From NCBI RefSeq assembly GCF_025153475.1, contig NZ_JANZXA010000008.1, positions 124,001-188,000 of the forward strand: a stretch of 64,000 nt of DNA, written 5' to 3'. The notes beneath the pieces are model-generated. The model was not told the DNA's origin. It worked only from the letters and a program-made list of their open reading frames with translations, and did no database searches. This DNA is from Novosphingobium mangrovisedimenti. Lineage in GTDB: Bacteria; Pseudomonadota; Alphaproteobacteria; Sphingomonadales; Sphingomonadaceae. The stretch's first letter is position 1. Each line of letters starts with the position of its first letter. Of the stretch, positions 53,585 through 61,913 are shown piece after piece. The translations under genes and the position numbers were made by a program.

Positions 53585-53618
53585 CGCCTGCGGCCGGCCG
53601 GGCAAGAGGAGAGGAAAC

Positions 53619-54905
53619 GTGGGCCGGACCCTGATCCAGAACGCCACGATATTTACGGCCACCGGCGCGGACGCCTTCAAGGGCGACCTCGTGGTCGAGG
53701 GCAACCGCATCGTTTCGGTGGGCGCCGGGGCAAGTGCGCAAGGTGCCGACGAAGTGATCGATGCCAGCGGCATGTTCTGCATGCCCGGCATGACCGAAGG
53801 CCACGCCCACCTCTCGTTCGAGAACGTGGGCGCGACCGAGGACCTGATCACGCCGAGCCCCGAAACGCAGGTCTTTACTGCCGCGCGCGGCGCCAAGGCG
53901 CTGCTGGAGGCCGGCTTCACCAGTGCCTATGGCGCTTCCGAAGCCAAGCTCAAGTTGGCCGTCGCCGTGCGCGAGGAAGTCAACGCGAGCCGCCTGCCGG
54001 GGCCCCGCATCCGCGCGGGCGGCCTGGAAATCAGCGTGACCGGCGCGATGGGCGATGAGAGCACCGCGCACAATCCGCGCATCGGCCCTTCGACCATCGT
54101 CGACGGCGTGGAGGAAATGCGCAAGGCCGTGCGCACGCATTGCCGCGAGGGCATCGACAACATCAAGCTCGATGTCTCGGGCGACCCGTTCTACCCGAAC
54201 ACGCCGGGCCATACGACGCCGATGACCTTCGACGAAATCCGCGTCGCGGCCGAAACCGCGCATGCCTATGGCCGCAAGATCAATGCGCACACCCGCTCGA
54301 TCGAAGGCTCCAAGTACTGCGTGCGCGCCGGCGTCGACGGCCTGTTCCACACCGAATATTCGGACGAGGAACTGCTCGACATGATGGAAGAGGCGAAGGA
54401 CCGCATCTTCGTCGTGCCGACGGTCGGCCTCTTCGCCCAGATCATGGCCGGAGAAGCCGGCGCATTCGGCCTATCACCCGAAGTCGGCGGCTACATGAAC
54501 ATCCCCGAACTGCTCGAGAATTCGATTCGGACGCATACCGAGCTGCGCAAGCGCGGCGTACGCCACCTGATCGGCGGCGATTACGGCTTCTGCTGGAGCC
54601 CGCAGGGCACGCAGGGCCGCGATCTCAAGTCCTTCGTCGACCTCTACGGCTACAGCCCGGCCGAAGCGCTGATCTGCGCCACCCGCAACGGCGGCCTTGC
54701 CATGGGGTACAACGGCGAACTTGGAACGCTCGAAGCCGGCAAGCTGGCCGACCTGATCCTGGTCGACGGCGATCCGCTGGCCGACATTTCCGTCCTTTCC
54801 GGCCCCGAAAAGGTCGCGCTCGTGATGAAGGACGGCGCCATCCAGAAGATAAGCCCCGCCCTCGCCGCGAACCAGAAGACACCCGCGCTGGAAGCCGCGG
54901 AATAA
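53619..54905 (+). CDS. Amidohydrolase-superfamily protein
   Basis: A 428-residue metal-dependent hydrolase. His62 and His64 in EGHAHLS, Lys183 in NIKLDVSG (the probable carboxylated lysine), His224 in INAHTRS, His244 in GLFHTEY and Asp321 in GGDYGF form a complete binuclear site. It belongs to the imidazolonepropionase/prolidase-like branch whose members hydrolyse amides, lactones or carboxylate rings. GTG start with AGAGGAGAGG upstream. It is the first gene of the plus arm of the catabolic region. Confidence 0.9.
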   Translation: MGRTLIQNATIFTATGADAFKGDLVVEGNRIVSVGAGASAQGADEVIDASGMFCMPGMTEGHAHLSFENVGATEDLITPSPETQVFTAARGAKALLEAGFTSAYGASEAKLKLAVAVREEVNASRLPGPRIRAGGLEISVTGAMGDESTAHNPRIGPSTIVDGVEEMRKAVRTHCREGIDNIKLDVSGDPFYPNTPGHTTPMTFDEIRVAAETAHAYGRKINAHTRSIEGSKYCVRAGVDGLFHTEYSDEELLDMMEEAKDRIFVVPTVGLFAQIMAGEAGAFGLSPEVGGYMNIPELLENSIRTHTELRKRGVRHLIGGDYGFCWSPQGTQGRDLKSFVDLYGYSPAEALICATRNGGLAMGYNGELGTLEAGKLADLILVDGDPLADISVLSGPEKVALVMKDGAIQKISPALAANQKTPALEAAE

Positions 54906-54918
54906 GGAGCACAGTGCC

Positions 54919-56346
54919 ATGAACGTCCAGACCGGAAAGCTGCAGCACGGAGAGGCCCGCCACCCCGACGTCAGCACCCAGGACATTATAGCCCGCGACA
55001 AGAAGAAGGCACCCGAATGGGTCGCCAGCGAGTCCTACGAATACCTCGGCAGCGAGGACATCGACACCACGCGCTACACCTCCGCCAAATACATGCAGGA
55101 GGAATTCAAGCGCCTGTGGACGCGCACCTGGCAGTTCGCCTGCCGTGAGGAGCACATCCCCGAAGTCGGCGACTACTACGTCTACGACATCGGCCCCTAC
55201 TCGTTCATCGTCACCCGCGTGGCTAAGGGCGAGATCCGCGCCTACTTCAACGCCTGCCTCCACCGCGGCACCAAGCTGCGCGCATCGGGTACCGAAGGCG
55301 CCGCCACCGAGTTCAAGTGCAGCTTCCACGGCTGGAGCTGGAACATCGACGGCACCAACAAGTCGATGCTGTGCCCCTGGGACTTTCCGCATGCCGATCC
55401 CAAGGAATACTCGCTGCCCGAGGCACGCGTGCAGACGCTGGGCGGTTTCGTGTGGATCAACATGGACCCGGATGCCCCCACGCTCGAGGAATACCTCGGC
55501 CCCAAGGCGCTGGAACACATCAGGGCGTGGAAGCTGGAAGACCGCTACATCACCTGCCACGTGACCAAGCCAATCCCGTCGAACTGGAAGCTCAACATCG
55601 AGGCCTTCATGGAGGCCTATCACGTGCCCGACACGCACCCGCAGGTCTCCCCGACCAACGCGGACGTCAACTCGCAATACGACACCTACGGTGAGCACGT
55701 GAACCGCTTCATCTCGACGCTGGGCGTCGTCAGCCCCGAACATGCCGGCAAGTACACCGAGCAGGACGTGCTCGACATGTTCACCGTGGGCGACAGCTCG
55801 ATCGTCACCGACAAGCCGCAAGTGCCCCAAGGCGCCACCGCGCGCCAGATGATGGCCGACATGTTCCGCGGCATGTTCGAACAGGCAACCAACACCGACC
55901 TTTCGAATGTCTCGGATTCGGAAATCCTCGACTGCTTCAGCTACACGATCTTCCCGAACACCTTCCTGTTCCCGGGCATTTCACTGCCGATGGTCTATCG
56001 TTTCCGTCCGAACCCGAAGAACCACCGCGAAAGCCTCTATGAAGTTCTGTTCCTGCGGCCCAAGCCCAAGGACGGCAGCTATGTCGAGACGGCCGAGCCG
56101 GTGCACCTCACCGCCGAGCAGTCGTTCTGCGAGGCCGAGGGCATGGACCCGGGCTTTGGCGGCATTCTCGATCAGGATACCGACAACCTGTTCCTGCAGC
56201 AGGAAGGCGTGGAGGCTTCGGCCAAGCCGGGCCTGACGCTGGGTGACTATCAGGAAATCCGCATCCGCCACTTCGAGAAGGCCGTCGACAAGTACATGGC
56301 GATGGAACCGAAGATCCCGAACTGGAAGGCACTGCAGCGCAAGTGA
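54919..56346 (+). CDS. Rieske non-haem iron oxygenase, alpha subunit
   Basis: A 475-residue ring-hydroxylating oxygenase alpha subunit. The Rieske ligands are Cys113/His115 and Cys134/His137 (CLHRG and CSFHGW). The mononuclear iron site is formed by His235 and His240 in EAYHVPDTHP and by an Asp in the DQDTDNL segment (418-424). No beta subunit or dedicated reductase gene is nearby, so it may be an alpha-only enzyme sharing the ferredoxin. AAGGAG lies before the ATG. It overlaps the next SDR gene by four bases (GTGA). Confidence 0.95.
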   Translation: MNVQTGKLQHGEARHPDVSTQDIIARDKKKAPEWVASESYEYLGSEDIDTTRYTSAKYMQEEFKRLWTRTWQFACREEHIPEVGDYYVYDIGPYSFIVTRVAKGEIRAYFNACLHRGTKLRASGTEGAATEFKCSFHGWSWNIDGTNKSMLCPWDFPHADPKEYSLPEARVQTLGGFVWINMDPDAPTLEEYLGPKALEHIRAWKLEDRYITCHVTKPIPSNWKLNIEAFMEAYHVPDTHPQVSPTNADVNSQYDTYGEHVNRFISTLGVVSPEHAGKYTEQDVLDMFTVGDSSIVTDKPQVPQGATARQMMADMFRGMFEQATNTDLSNVSDSEILDCFSYTIFPNTFLFPGISLPMVYRFRPNPKNHRESLYEVLFLRPKPKDGSYVETAEPVHLTAEQSFCEAEGMDPGFGGILDQDTDNLFLQQEGVEASAKPGLTLGDYQEIRIRHFEKAVDKYMAMEPKIPNWKALQRK

Positions 56347-57098
56347 CCTTCCCGCTTCACGGCAGAACAATACTGGTCGCCGGCGCCTCCTCGGGCATCG
56401 GCGCCGGTTTTTCCCGGGCCATCGCAGCAGCGGGCGGACGTGTGGTGCTGGGCGCGCGGCGTCTGGATCGAACACAGGCCCTTGCCGAAGAGATCGGCGA
56501 GGCCGCGCTCGCGGTTCAGCTCGACGTCACTGACGAAGCCTCTGTCGCTGCTGCCTTCGACGCCGCGGAGGCACGCTTCGGAACGGTGCACGGCGTGGTC
56601 GCCAATGCCGGTATCGGCACCGGCGGTCGCGCCACCGATGTGCCGGTGGATGGCCTGCGCGCCGTTCTCGATACCAACCTGCTGGGCAGCTACCTCGTTT
56701 CCCGCGAGGGCGCACGGCGACTGATCGCCTCGGGCAGCCGTGAACGCGGCGACGGGCGGATCGTGCTGATCGGCTCGATCACAGCACAGCAGAACGGCAC
56801 CGGCGATGCCCTCTACGCCGCGACCAAGGCGGGGCTCGCCCATCTCGGCCGCCAGTTCGCGCGCGAATGGATCCGGCAGGGCATCAACGTGAACACCCTG
56901 CAGCCCGGCTGGATCCCCACCGAAATCAACGCCGAGTGGTTCGCCAGCGCGCGCGGCCGCGCCGAGATAGAATCCCTGTACCGGGGCCGCCTGCTTGACG
57001 CGGATTCGCTGGACGCCATGCTGCTCTACCTGCTCTCCGACGCCTCGCGCCAAGTGACGGGCTCGACATTCACCATCGACGACGGACAATCCCTGTGA
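56343..57098 (+). CDS. SDR-family oxidoreductase
   Basis: A 251-residue short-chain dehydrogenase. GASSGIG (14-20) binds the cofactor, GARRLDR suggests NADP preference, ANAGIGTGGRATD follows, and catalysis uses IGSITAQQNGTGDALYAATKAG. GTG start overlaps the Rieske stop and its own stop overlaps the next GTG start, so the three genes are translationally coupled. A cis-dihydrodiol or alcohol dehydrogenase step after the Rieske enzyme is plausible. Confidence 0.9.
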   Translation: MTFPLHGRTILVAGASSGIGAGFSRAIAAAGGRVVLGARRLDRTQALAEEIGEAALAVQLDVTDEASVAAAFDAAEARFGTVHGVVANAGIGTGGRATDVPVDGLRAVLDTNLLGSYLVSREGARRLIASGSRERGDGRIVLIGSITAQQNGTGDALYAATKAGLAHLGRQFAREWIRQGINVNTLQPGWIPTEINAEWFASARGRAEIESLYRGRLLDADSLDAMLLYLLSDASRQVTGSTFTIDDGQSL

Positions 57099-58261
57099 CA
57101 CCCCAAACACCTGCGGCCCTTGCCGGCCTTGTCGTCATCGAAACCGCCGAACGGGCAAGCGGAGAATATGCCGGAAAGCTGCTTGCCGACCTTGGCGCGC
57201 AAGTCATCAAGGTGGAGCGCCCCGGCGGCGCGCCCACGCGCGCCATGGGGCCGTTCTGCAACGGCGAGAGCGCGCTGTTCGCCTATCTCAACACCAACAA
57301 GAAATCGGTCGTGCTCGATCTCGGCGAGCCGGAAGACCGGGCCATGCTCGACCGGCTGCTGGCGCGCGCCCATGCGCTGCTCGACGACCACGCCGAGGCC
57401 TGGTGCGAAAGCCACGGCCTGTCGCAGACCGCCGTGGCCAAGGCGCACCCTGCGCTCGTGCACACCGTCGTCACGCCCTTCGGTCAGGGCGCGCCCGCGG
57501 ACATGCAGATCTGCCGCCCGATCAACGTCATCAACGCGGGCGGCTGGGCCTATCACAGCCCCAGCGAGACACCGCCCGACAAGCCGCCACTGAAAGGCTC
57601 CGGGCGCTTTCTTTCGGACTACGAAGCCGGGATCGACGCGGCGCTGTGCACGATGGCCTCGATGCTGCGCCTGCGCCGCACCGGGCAAGGCCAGTTCGTC
57701 GATATTTCCGAGGTGGAAGTGCAACTCAACCGCATCGACTGCGTGCTCGACCGCATGCTGGCCGGCGATGTCGATCCCAGCGCCGAGCGCACCGCCTACG
57801 ACATGGGCGGTCCGGGCACCTCGTTCGCCTGTGCGGACGGCCACGTCTTCCTGTTCATGACCACGCGCCAGCACTGGAAGGCGCTGTGCGAACTGATGGG
57901 CGATCCCGACTGGACCGGAGATTTCCGTGAGGACTGGCTGGAGTTCGACTGCACCTCGCCCAATGTCGCCAGGTTCCGTGAGAACTTCACCGGCTGGATC
58001 GCGCGGCAGGAAAAACTGCCGATCACCGAAGCCGCGCAGAAAGCGGGCGTGGCCATGGTCCCGGTCAACACCGCGGCCGACCTCCCCCGCCACGAGCAGT
58101 TCATCCACCGCGAATTCTTCCAGAACGCCGAGCATCCCGTCTTCGGCAAGGTTGCCTATCCCGGCGCCTGCTACCGCATGAGCGCAACCCCGGTGCAGGT
58201 GCGCACGCCCGCCCCGGCACTGGGTGCCGATCAGGAGGAGACCCTCGATGCCGCATCCTGA
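57095..58261 (+). CDS. Class III (CaiB/BaiF) CoA-transferase, first of a pair
   Basis: A 388-residue CaiB/BaiF-family protein. Recognisable are LLADLGAQVIKVERPGGAPTR, FAYLNTNKKSVVLDL and RTGQGQFVDISEVEVQLN. At the place where the catalytic Asp is expected (139-151, ICRPINVINAGGW) no Asp is present. GTG start overlaps the SDR stop; the 3' end overlaps the second transferase gene by 14 bases. The pair may form a heteromer. Its role would be to activate a carboxylic acid as the CoA ester. Confidence 0.88.
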   Translation: MTPQTPAALAGLVVIETAERASGEYAGKLLADLGAQVIKVERPGGAPTRAMGPFCNGESALFAYLNTNKKSVVLDLGEPEDRAMLDRLLARAHALLDDHAEAWCESHGLSQTAVAKAHPALVHTVVTPFGQGAPADMQICRPINVINAGGWAYHSPSETPPDKPPLKGSGRFLSDYEAGIDAALCTMASMLRLRRTGQGQFVDISEVEVQLNRIDCVLDRMLAGDVDPSAERTAYDMGGPGTSFACADGHVFLFMTTRQHWKALCELMGDPDWTGDFREDWLEFDCTSPNVARFRENFTGWIARQEKLPITEAAQKAGVAMVPVNTAADLPRHEQFIHREFFQNAEHPVFGKVAYPGACYRMSATPVQVRTPAPALGADQEETLDAAS

Positions 58262-59471
58262 TCTTCAATTCATCGACCGGGGCGGCCCGCTCAAGGGCGT
58301 TCGCGTCGTCGAGCTGACCAAGGTCTGGGCCGGCCCCTATGCCGGCAAGATGCTCGCCCACCTGGGCGCCGAGGTCATCAAGATCGAGTCGATGAGCAAT
58401 CTCGACGAGATGCGCGCCTATGGCGGGGTGGACATCAATTCCGCGCCCTATTTCCTCTCGATCAATCAGGAGATCCTCTCGGTCCAGGTCAACATGAAGA
58501 CCGCCGAGGGGCTCGATCTGGTCAAGCGGATGATCGGTGAGGCCGACATCCTGATCGACAACATCCGCCCCGGCGCGATGGAGCGGTCCGGCCTCGACTA
58601 CGAGAGCCTGAAATCAATCAAGCCGGACCTCATCCAGTGCTCGATCAAGATGTGGGGCACCGACGGGCCGCTCGGCTATCAGACCGGCTATGCCCCCTGC
58701 TTCGCCGCGCTCTCCGGCCTGACCGCGCTGGTCGGCCATGAAGGCGAGACGCCCAAGGGCATGAACATCCGTTACGGCGATTCCACTGTCGGGGCCTGCG
58801 CCGCGCTCGCCTGCGTCGCGGCGCTGCATCACCGCGAGACGACCGGCGAAGGCCAGTTCATCGACCTTTCGGCGGTCGAGACGATGACCAGCCTTGTCGG
58901 CGACAGCCTGTTCGCGTGGTCGGTGACGGGCGAGATGCCCGAATCCGACGGCAACTTCCATCCCGAGATGTGCCCCCACGGCGCCTATCCCTGCCAGGGC
59001 ACCGACTGGACAAGTATCGCGGTGGCGAACGAGGAGGAATGGCTGGCGCTGTGCAAGGTGCTGGAGGCCCCTGCCCTCGCCGCCGATCCACGCTTCGCCA
59101 CGCTGGCCGACCGGCTGGCCAACCGCCATGCGCTCGATGCAGAACTGGGCGCGCTCACCCGGCCGCACGATGCCGTAGCGCTTTCCGAAAAGCTCAGGAA
59201 TGCGGGGGTTCCGGCCTTCAAGTCGATGAGTTCGATCGACCTTTGCACCGACGGTTTCCTGTGGGCGCGAGAGGCCTATCGCATGGTCTCCGACCACAAG
59301 GCCGGCACGCGCCCGATCATCGGTCCCTCGTGGCGCATGAGCCCCGATCCGGCGCAGATCGAACGCGGCGCCCCCCTCCTCGGAGAGCACAATGCCTATG
59401 TCTATCGCGAGCTGCTGGGCTTGCAGGAAGACGAAATGGACGATCTGATGGCGCGCAAGGTGATCGATTGA
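58248..59471 (+). CDS. Class III (CaiB/BaiF) CoA-transferase, second of a pair
   Basis: A 407-residue CaiB/BaiF-family protein. KVWAGPYAGKMLAHLGAEVIK, DNIRPGAMERSGLDYESL and TGEGQFIDLSAVE are family signatures. In the segment TGYAPCFAALSG (146-157) the residue that is normally the catalytic Asp of GYD is Ala149. Start ATG 58248 has AGGAGG upstream and lies inside the first transferase gene, so the two are coupled. Tandem class III transferases acting as one enzyme are known (for example BbsEF for benzylsuccinate). Confidence 0.88.
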   Translation: MPHPDLQFIDRGGPLKGVRVVELTKVWAGPYAGKMLAHLGAEVIKIESMSNLDEMRAYGGVDINSAPYFLSINQEILSVQVNMKTAEGLDLVKRMIGEADILIDNIRPGAMERSGLDYESLKSIKPDLIQCSIKMWGTDGPLGYQTGYAPCFAALSGLTALVGHEGETPKGMNIRYGDSTVGACAALACVAALHHRETTGEGQFIDLSAVETMTSLVGDSLFAWSVTGEMPESDGNFHPEMCPHGAYPCQGTDWTSIAVANEEEWLALCKVLEAPALAADPRFATLADRLANRHALDAELGALTRPHDAVALSEKLRNAGVPAFKSMSSIDLCTDGFLWAREAYRMVSDHKAGTRPIIGPSWRMSPDPAQIERGAPLLGEHNAYVYRELLGLQEDEMDDLMARKVID

Positions 59472-59480
59472 GACAGAGAG

Positions 59481-59622
59481 ATCCTCCCCGATACGGGGAG
59501 GGGAACCATGCGCAGCATGGTGGAGGGGCACGGGCGGTTTGCATTCCGCCGAGAGGGTGCGCATCGCGGCCTGTGCCCCTCCACCACCCTGCGGGTGGTC
59601 CCCCTCCCCCAAGGGGGAGGAT
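59481..59622. repeat. Dispersed palindromic repeat within the catabolic operon
   Basis: A 142-base inverted repeat. The left arm runs from ATCCTCCCC with GGTGGAGGGGCA at 59519-59530; the right arm has TGCCCCTCCACC at 59573-59584 and ends GGGAGGAT at 59622. Arms carry their own smaller hairpins. CT/AG-rich elements of this kind are scattered through sphingomonad intergenic regions (from memory). It sits between the second CoA-transferase and the luciferase-like gene and leaves only 13 bases before the latter's start. Confidence 0.8.
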
Positions 59623-59635
59623 AAGGGAGAAAAGC

Positions 59636-60556
59636 ATGAAGCTAGGCTTCGCGATGCCGCACATGGTTGAACTCAAGGCCATGACCCAGCCATGGGAAGC
59701 GGCGGTGACGGGTGCGGACCAGACCAGACTGGCGAAATGGGCCGAAAAGCTCGGCTACGAAATGATCGCCATTCCCGAGCACCACATCATCCCGCGCAAG
59801 CATGTCGAGCTATCCGGCGCACACTATTTCAATGCCTATACGGCGATGGCCTATATGGCGGGCGCTACGGAGAACATCCGCGTCAGTTCATGCATCGCGA
59901 TCCTGCCCGCGCAGAACCCGATCGTCACGGCCAAGGCGCTCTCGACGATCGACTGGCTCTCGTCCGGCCGTGTGACGATCACGTTCGCGGTAGGCTGGCT
60001 GGAGGAGGAATTCGCCCTGCTCGGCGTGCCCTTCCACGAACGCGGCGCCATGGCCGAAGAGTACATTCAGGCCATCATCGAACTGTGGACCAAGGACGAG
60101 CCCGAATTCGAAGGCAAGTACGTCTCGTTCAAGGACGTCGCCTTCGAACCCAAGCCGGTGCAGAAGCCGCATATCCCCATCTGGTTCGGCGGCGACGCGG
60201 CGCCAGTGCTGAAACGCATTGCCCGCTACGCGCAGGGCTGGTGGCCGTTCCTGACCAAGCCCGAGGACATTCCGGCGAAGATCGACTTCATCAAGTCCCA
60301 GCCCGACTACAAAGGCCAGTTGGCCGACGTGTACTACGGCATGTCGACCGGGCGCGTCGGCAAGGGCCACAAGGTCGTCGACGATCCCGATGCCCGCGCC
60401 GGCCAGTCGAAGCAGGAGATCATCGACCGGCTGGGCCAGCTCAAGGATCTTGGCGTCACCTGGAGTTCGGTGCCGATCCCCGAGCTGAAGGCCATCGACG
60501 AATACTACGACTACACCCAGTGGATCGCCGAGGAGATCATGCCCGCGGTGAAATAG
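59636..60556 (+). CDS. Luciferase-like (LLM class) flavin-dependent oxidoreductase
   Basis: A 306-residue bacterial-luciferase-like TIM-barrel protein, closest by eye to the F420-dependent LLM group (TIGR03619-like). Signatures are MKLGFAMPHMVELK, LGYEMIAIPEHH, RVSSCIAILPAQNPI, FAVGWLEEEFALLGVPF and IPIWFGGDAAPVLKRIARY. In sphingomonads, where F420 use is uncertain, reduced FMN is an alternative cofactor and the flavin reductase at 46 kb could supply it. The ATG at 59636 follows an AGGGAG ribosome site. A Baeyer-Villiger-like or hydroxylating step is possible. Confidence 0.88.
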   Translation: MKLGFAMPHMVELKAMTQPWEAAVTGADQTRLAKWAEKLGYEMIAIPEHHIIPRKHVELSGAHYFNAYTAMAYMAGATENIRVSSCIAILPAQNPIVTAKALSTIDWLSSGRVTITFAVGWLEEEFALLGVPFHERGAMAEEYIQAIIELWTKDEPEFEGKYVSFKDVAFEPKPVQKPHIPIWFGGDAAPVLKRIARYAQGWWPFLTKPEDIPAKIDFIKSQPDYKGQLADVYYGMSTGRVGKGHKVVDDPDARAGQSKQEIIDRLGQLKDLGVTWSSVPIPELKAIDEYYDYTQWIAEEIMPAVK

Positions 60557-60581
60557 GGGAAAAAACACAAGGGAGAGAAAC

Positions 60582-61313
60582 ATGGCGACATTCGTGCTGG
60601 TGCATGGCGGCATGCACGGCGGCTGGTGCTACACCCGGCTTGCAGCGCTGCTGCGCGAGGCGGGCCACGAGGTGCATTGCCCGACGCTGAGCGGCCTGGG
60701 CGAGCGGCGCCATATGCTGCACGCGGGAATCGACCTCGACACCCATATCGAGGACATCGCCAGCTATCTGTTCCACGAGGACCTGCACGACGTGTACCTT
60801 GCCGGACATTCCTATGGCGGGATGGTCATAACAGGGGTTGCGGACAAGGCACTGGAGCGCGTGGGACATCTCGTCTTCCTCGACGCCTCGCATCCCAGGG
60901 ACGGAGAATCGCTGACCGACGTTGCGCCGGGCATGATGGACATGGCCCACGGCTTCATGCGCGTGGAAAATGGCGTCGAAGTCGTCGAACTGCCCGACGA
61001 GGTTGCCGTACAGGCCTTTGGCCTGCCCGATCCGGAAGATTACGCCTGGGCGAAATCGCGCCTCTCGCCGCAACCCTGGAAGTGCTTCACGCAAAAGCTG
61101 CGGCTCACGCGCGAGGCCGAAATGCGGCGCATCCCGCGCACCAGCATCAACTGCACGCCGACGCTTGCCGTGCGCCCCGACGCCCTGCGGCACCGCAGTT
61201 TCGAGGCCGATCACCTGTTCGAGATCGATACCGGCCACGACCTGATGCTCACCGAGCCGCGCAAGGTCGCCGACATGCTGATCGAGGTCGTCGCCCGCTC
61301 GCAGGCGACCTGA
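60582..61313 (+). CDS. Alpha/beta hydrolase, EstC/hydroxynitrile-lyase-like group
   Basis: A 243-residue alpha/beta hydrolase beginning with FVLVHGGMHGGWCY. The nucleophile is Ser77 in GHSYGG and the triad His is His219 in DTGHDLML. The short N-terminus and HPRDGES segment resemble the plant methylesterase/hydroxynitrile lyase and bacterial EstC group, which act on small esters or lactones. AGGGAGAG lies before the ATG. It follows the luciferase-like gene by 25 bases and could open an ester or lactone product of it, which is inference. Confidence 0.88.
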   Translation: MATFVLVHGGMHGGWCYTRLAALLREAGHEVHCPTLSGLGERRHMLHAGIDLDTHIEDIASYLFHEDLHDVYLAGHSYGGMVITGVADKALERVGHLVFLDASHPRDGESLTDVAPGMMDMAHGFMRVENGVEVVELPDEVAVQAFGLPDPEDYAWAKSRLSPQPWKCFTQKLRLTREAEMRRIPRTSINCTPTLAVRPDALRHRSFEADHLFEIDTGHDLMLTEPRKVADMLIEVVARSQAT

Positions 61314-61504
61314 CCGCGCGGGCTTCGACCGCAGCCACGATCAATGATTTGCGCCACTTGACCTTTCGCCCGGCCGTGCGAACTGTCCGGGCTCATCGGG
61401 AGGGAAAGGATCCGTAGAGAACGGCACGGTCGAAGCGGCCATGCAGCAGCTCACCGGATGTTCTGGAACCGCCCCGCTCATGTAGATCTGACCCGGAGCA
61501 TGCG

Positions 61505-61912
61505 ATGTCCAATCCCCCTCGCCCAAAGCCCAGGCTGGAACAGGAGAACACCCCCTTCTGGACTGGCGGCGCGGAAGGCAAGCTCAACATCACCAAGTGC
61601 GGTGACTGCGGACAATACACCCATCCGCCCCGGGTGCTGTGCCGCCACTGTCTGTCCGAAAACGTGGCCCCCGAAGCCGTCGCCGGAACGGGCGTGGTCG
61701 AGACGTTCACGATCAACTACCAGCCCTGGGCCAAGGACCTGGAAGTTCCCTACGTGATCGCCCGCGTTTCGCTCGACGGCGTGCCCGGCGTGTTCCTGAC
61801 CACGAACATCGTCAACTGCCCGGTCGAGGACGTGAATTTCGGCGATGCCGTGCGCGTCACCTTCGAGGAGCAGGACGGCATCTTCTATCCCCTTTTCGAG
61901 AAAGCGAACTGA
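61505..61912 (+). CDS. DUF35 zinc-ribbon/OB-fold protein
   Basis: A 135-residue protein of the DUF35 family. Zinc-ribbon cysteines Cys32, Cys35, Cys46 and Cys49 (KCGDCG and LCRHC) precede an OB-fold (VVETFTINYQPW, VPYVIARVSLDG, FGDAVRVTFEE). Such proteins bind acyl-CoA and form complexes with thiolase-like partners, notably in steroid side-chain aldolases (Ltp2 with the ChsH2 DUF35 domain). It is one base before the thiolase-like gene, so the two are partners. Confidence 0.92.
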   Translation: MSNPPRPKPRLEQENTPFWTGGAEGKLNITKCGDCGQYTHPPRVLCRHCLSENVAPEAVAGTGVVETFTINYQPWAKDLEVPYVIARVSLDGVPGVFLTTNIVNCPVEDVNFGDAVRVTFEEQDGIFYPLFEKAN

Positions 61913-61913
61913 G

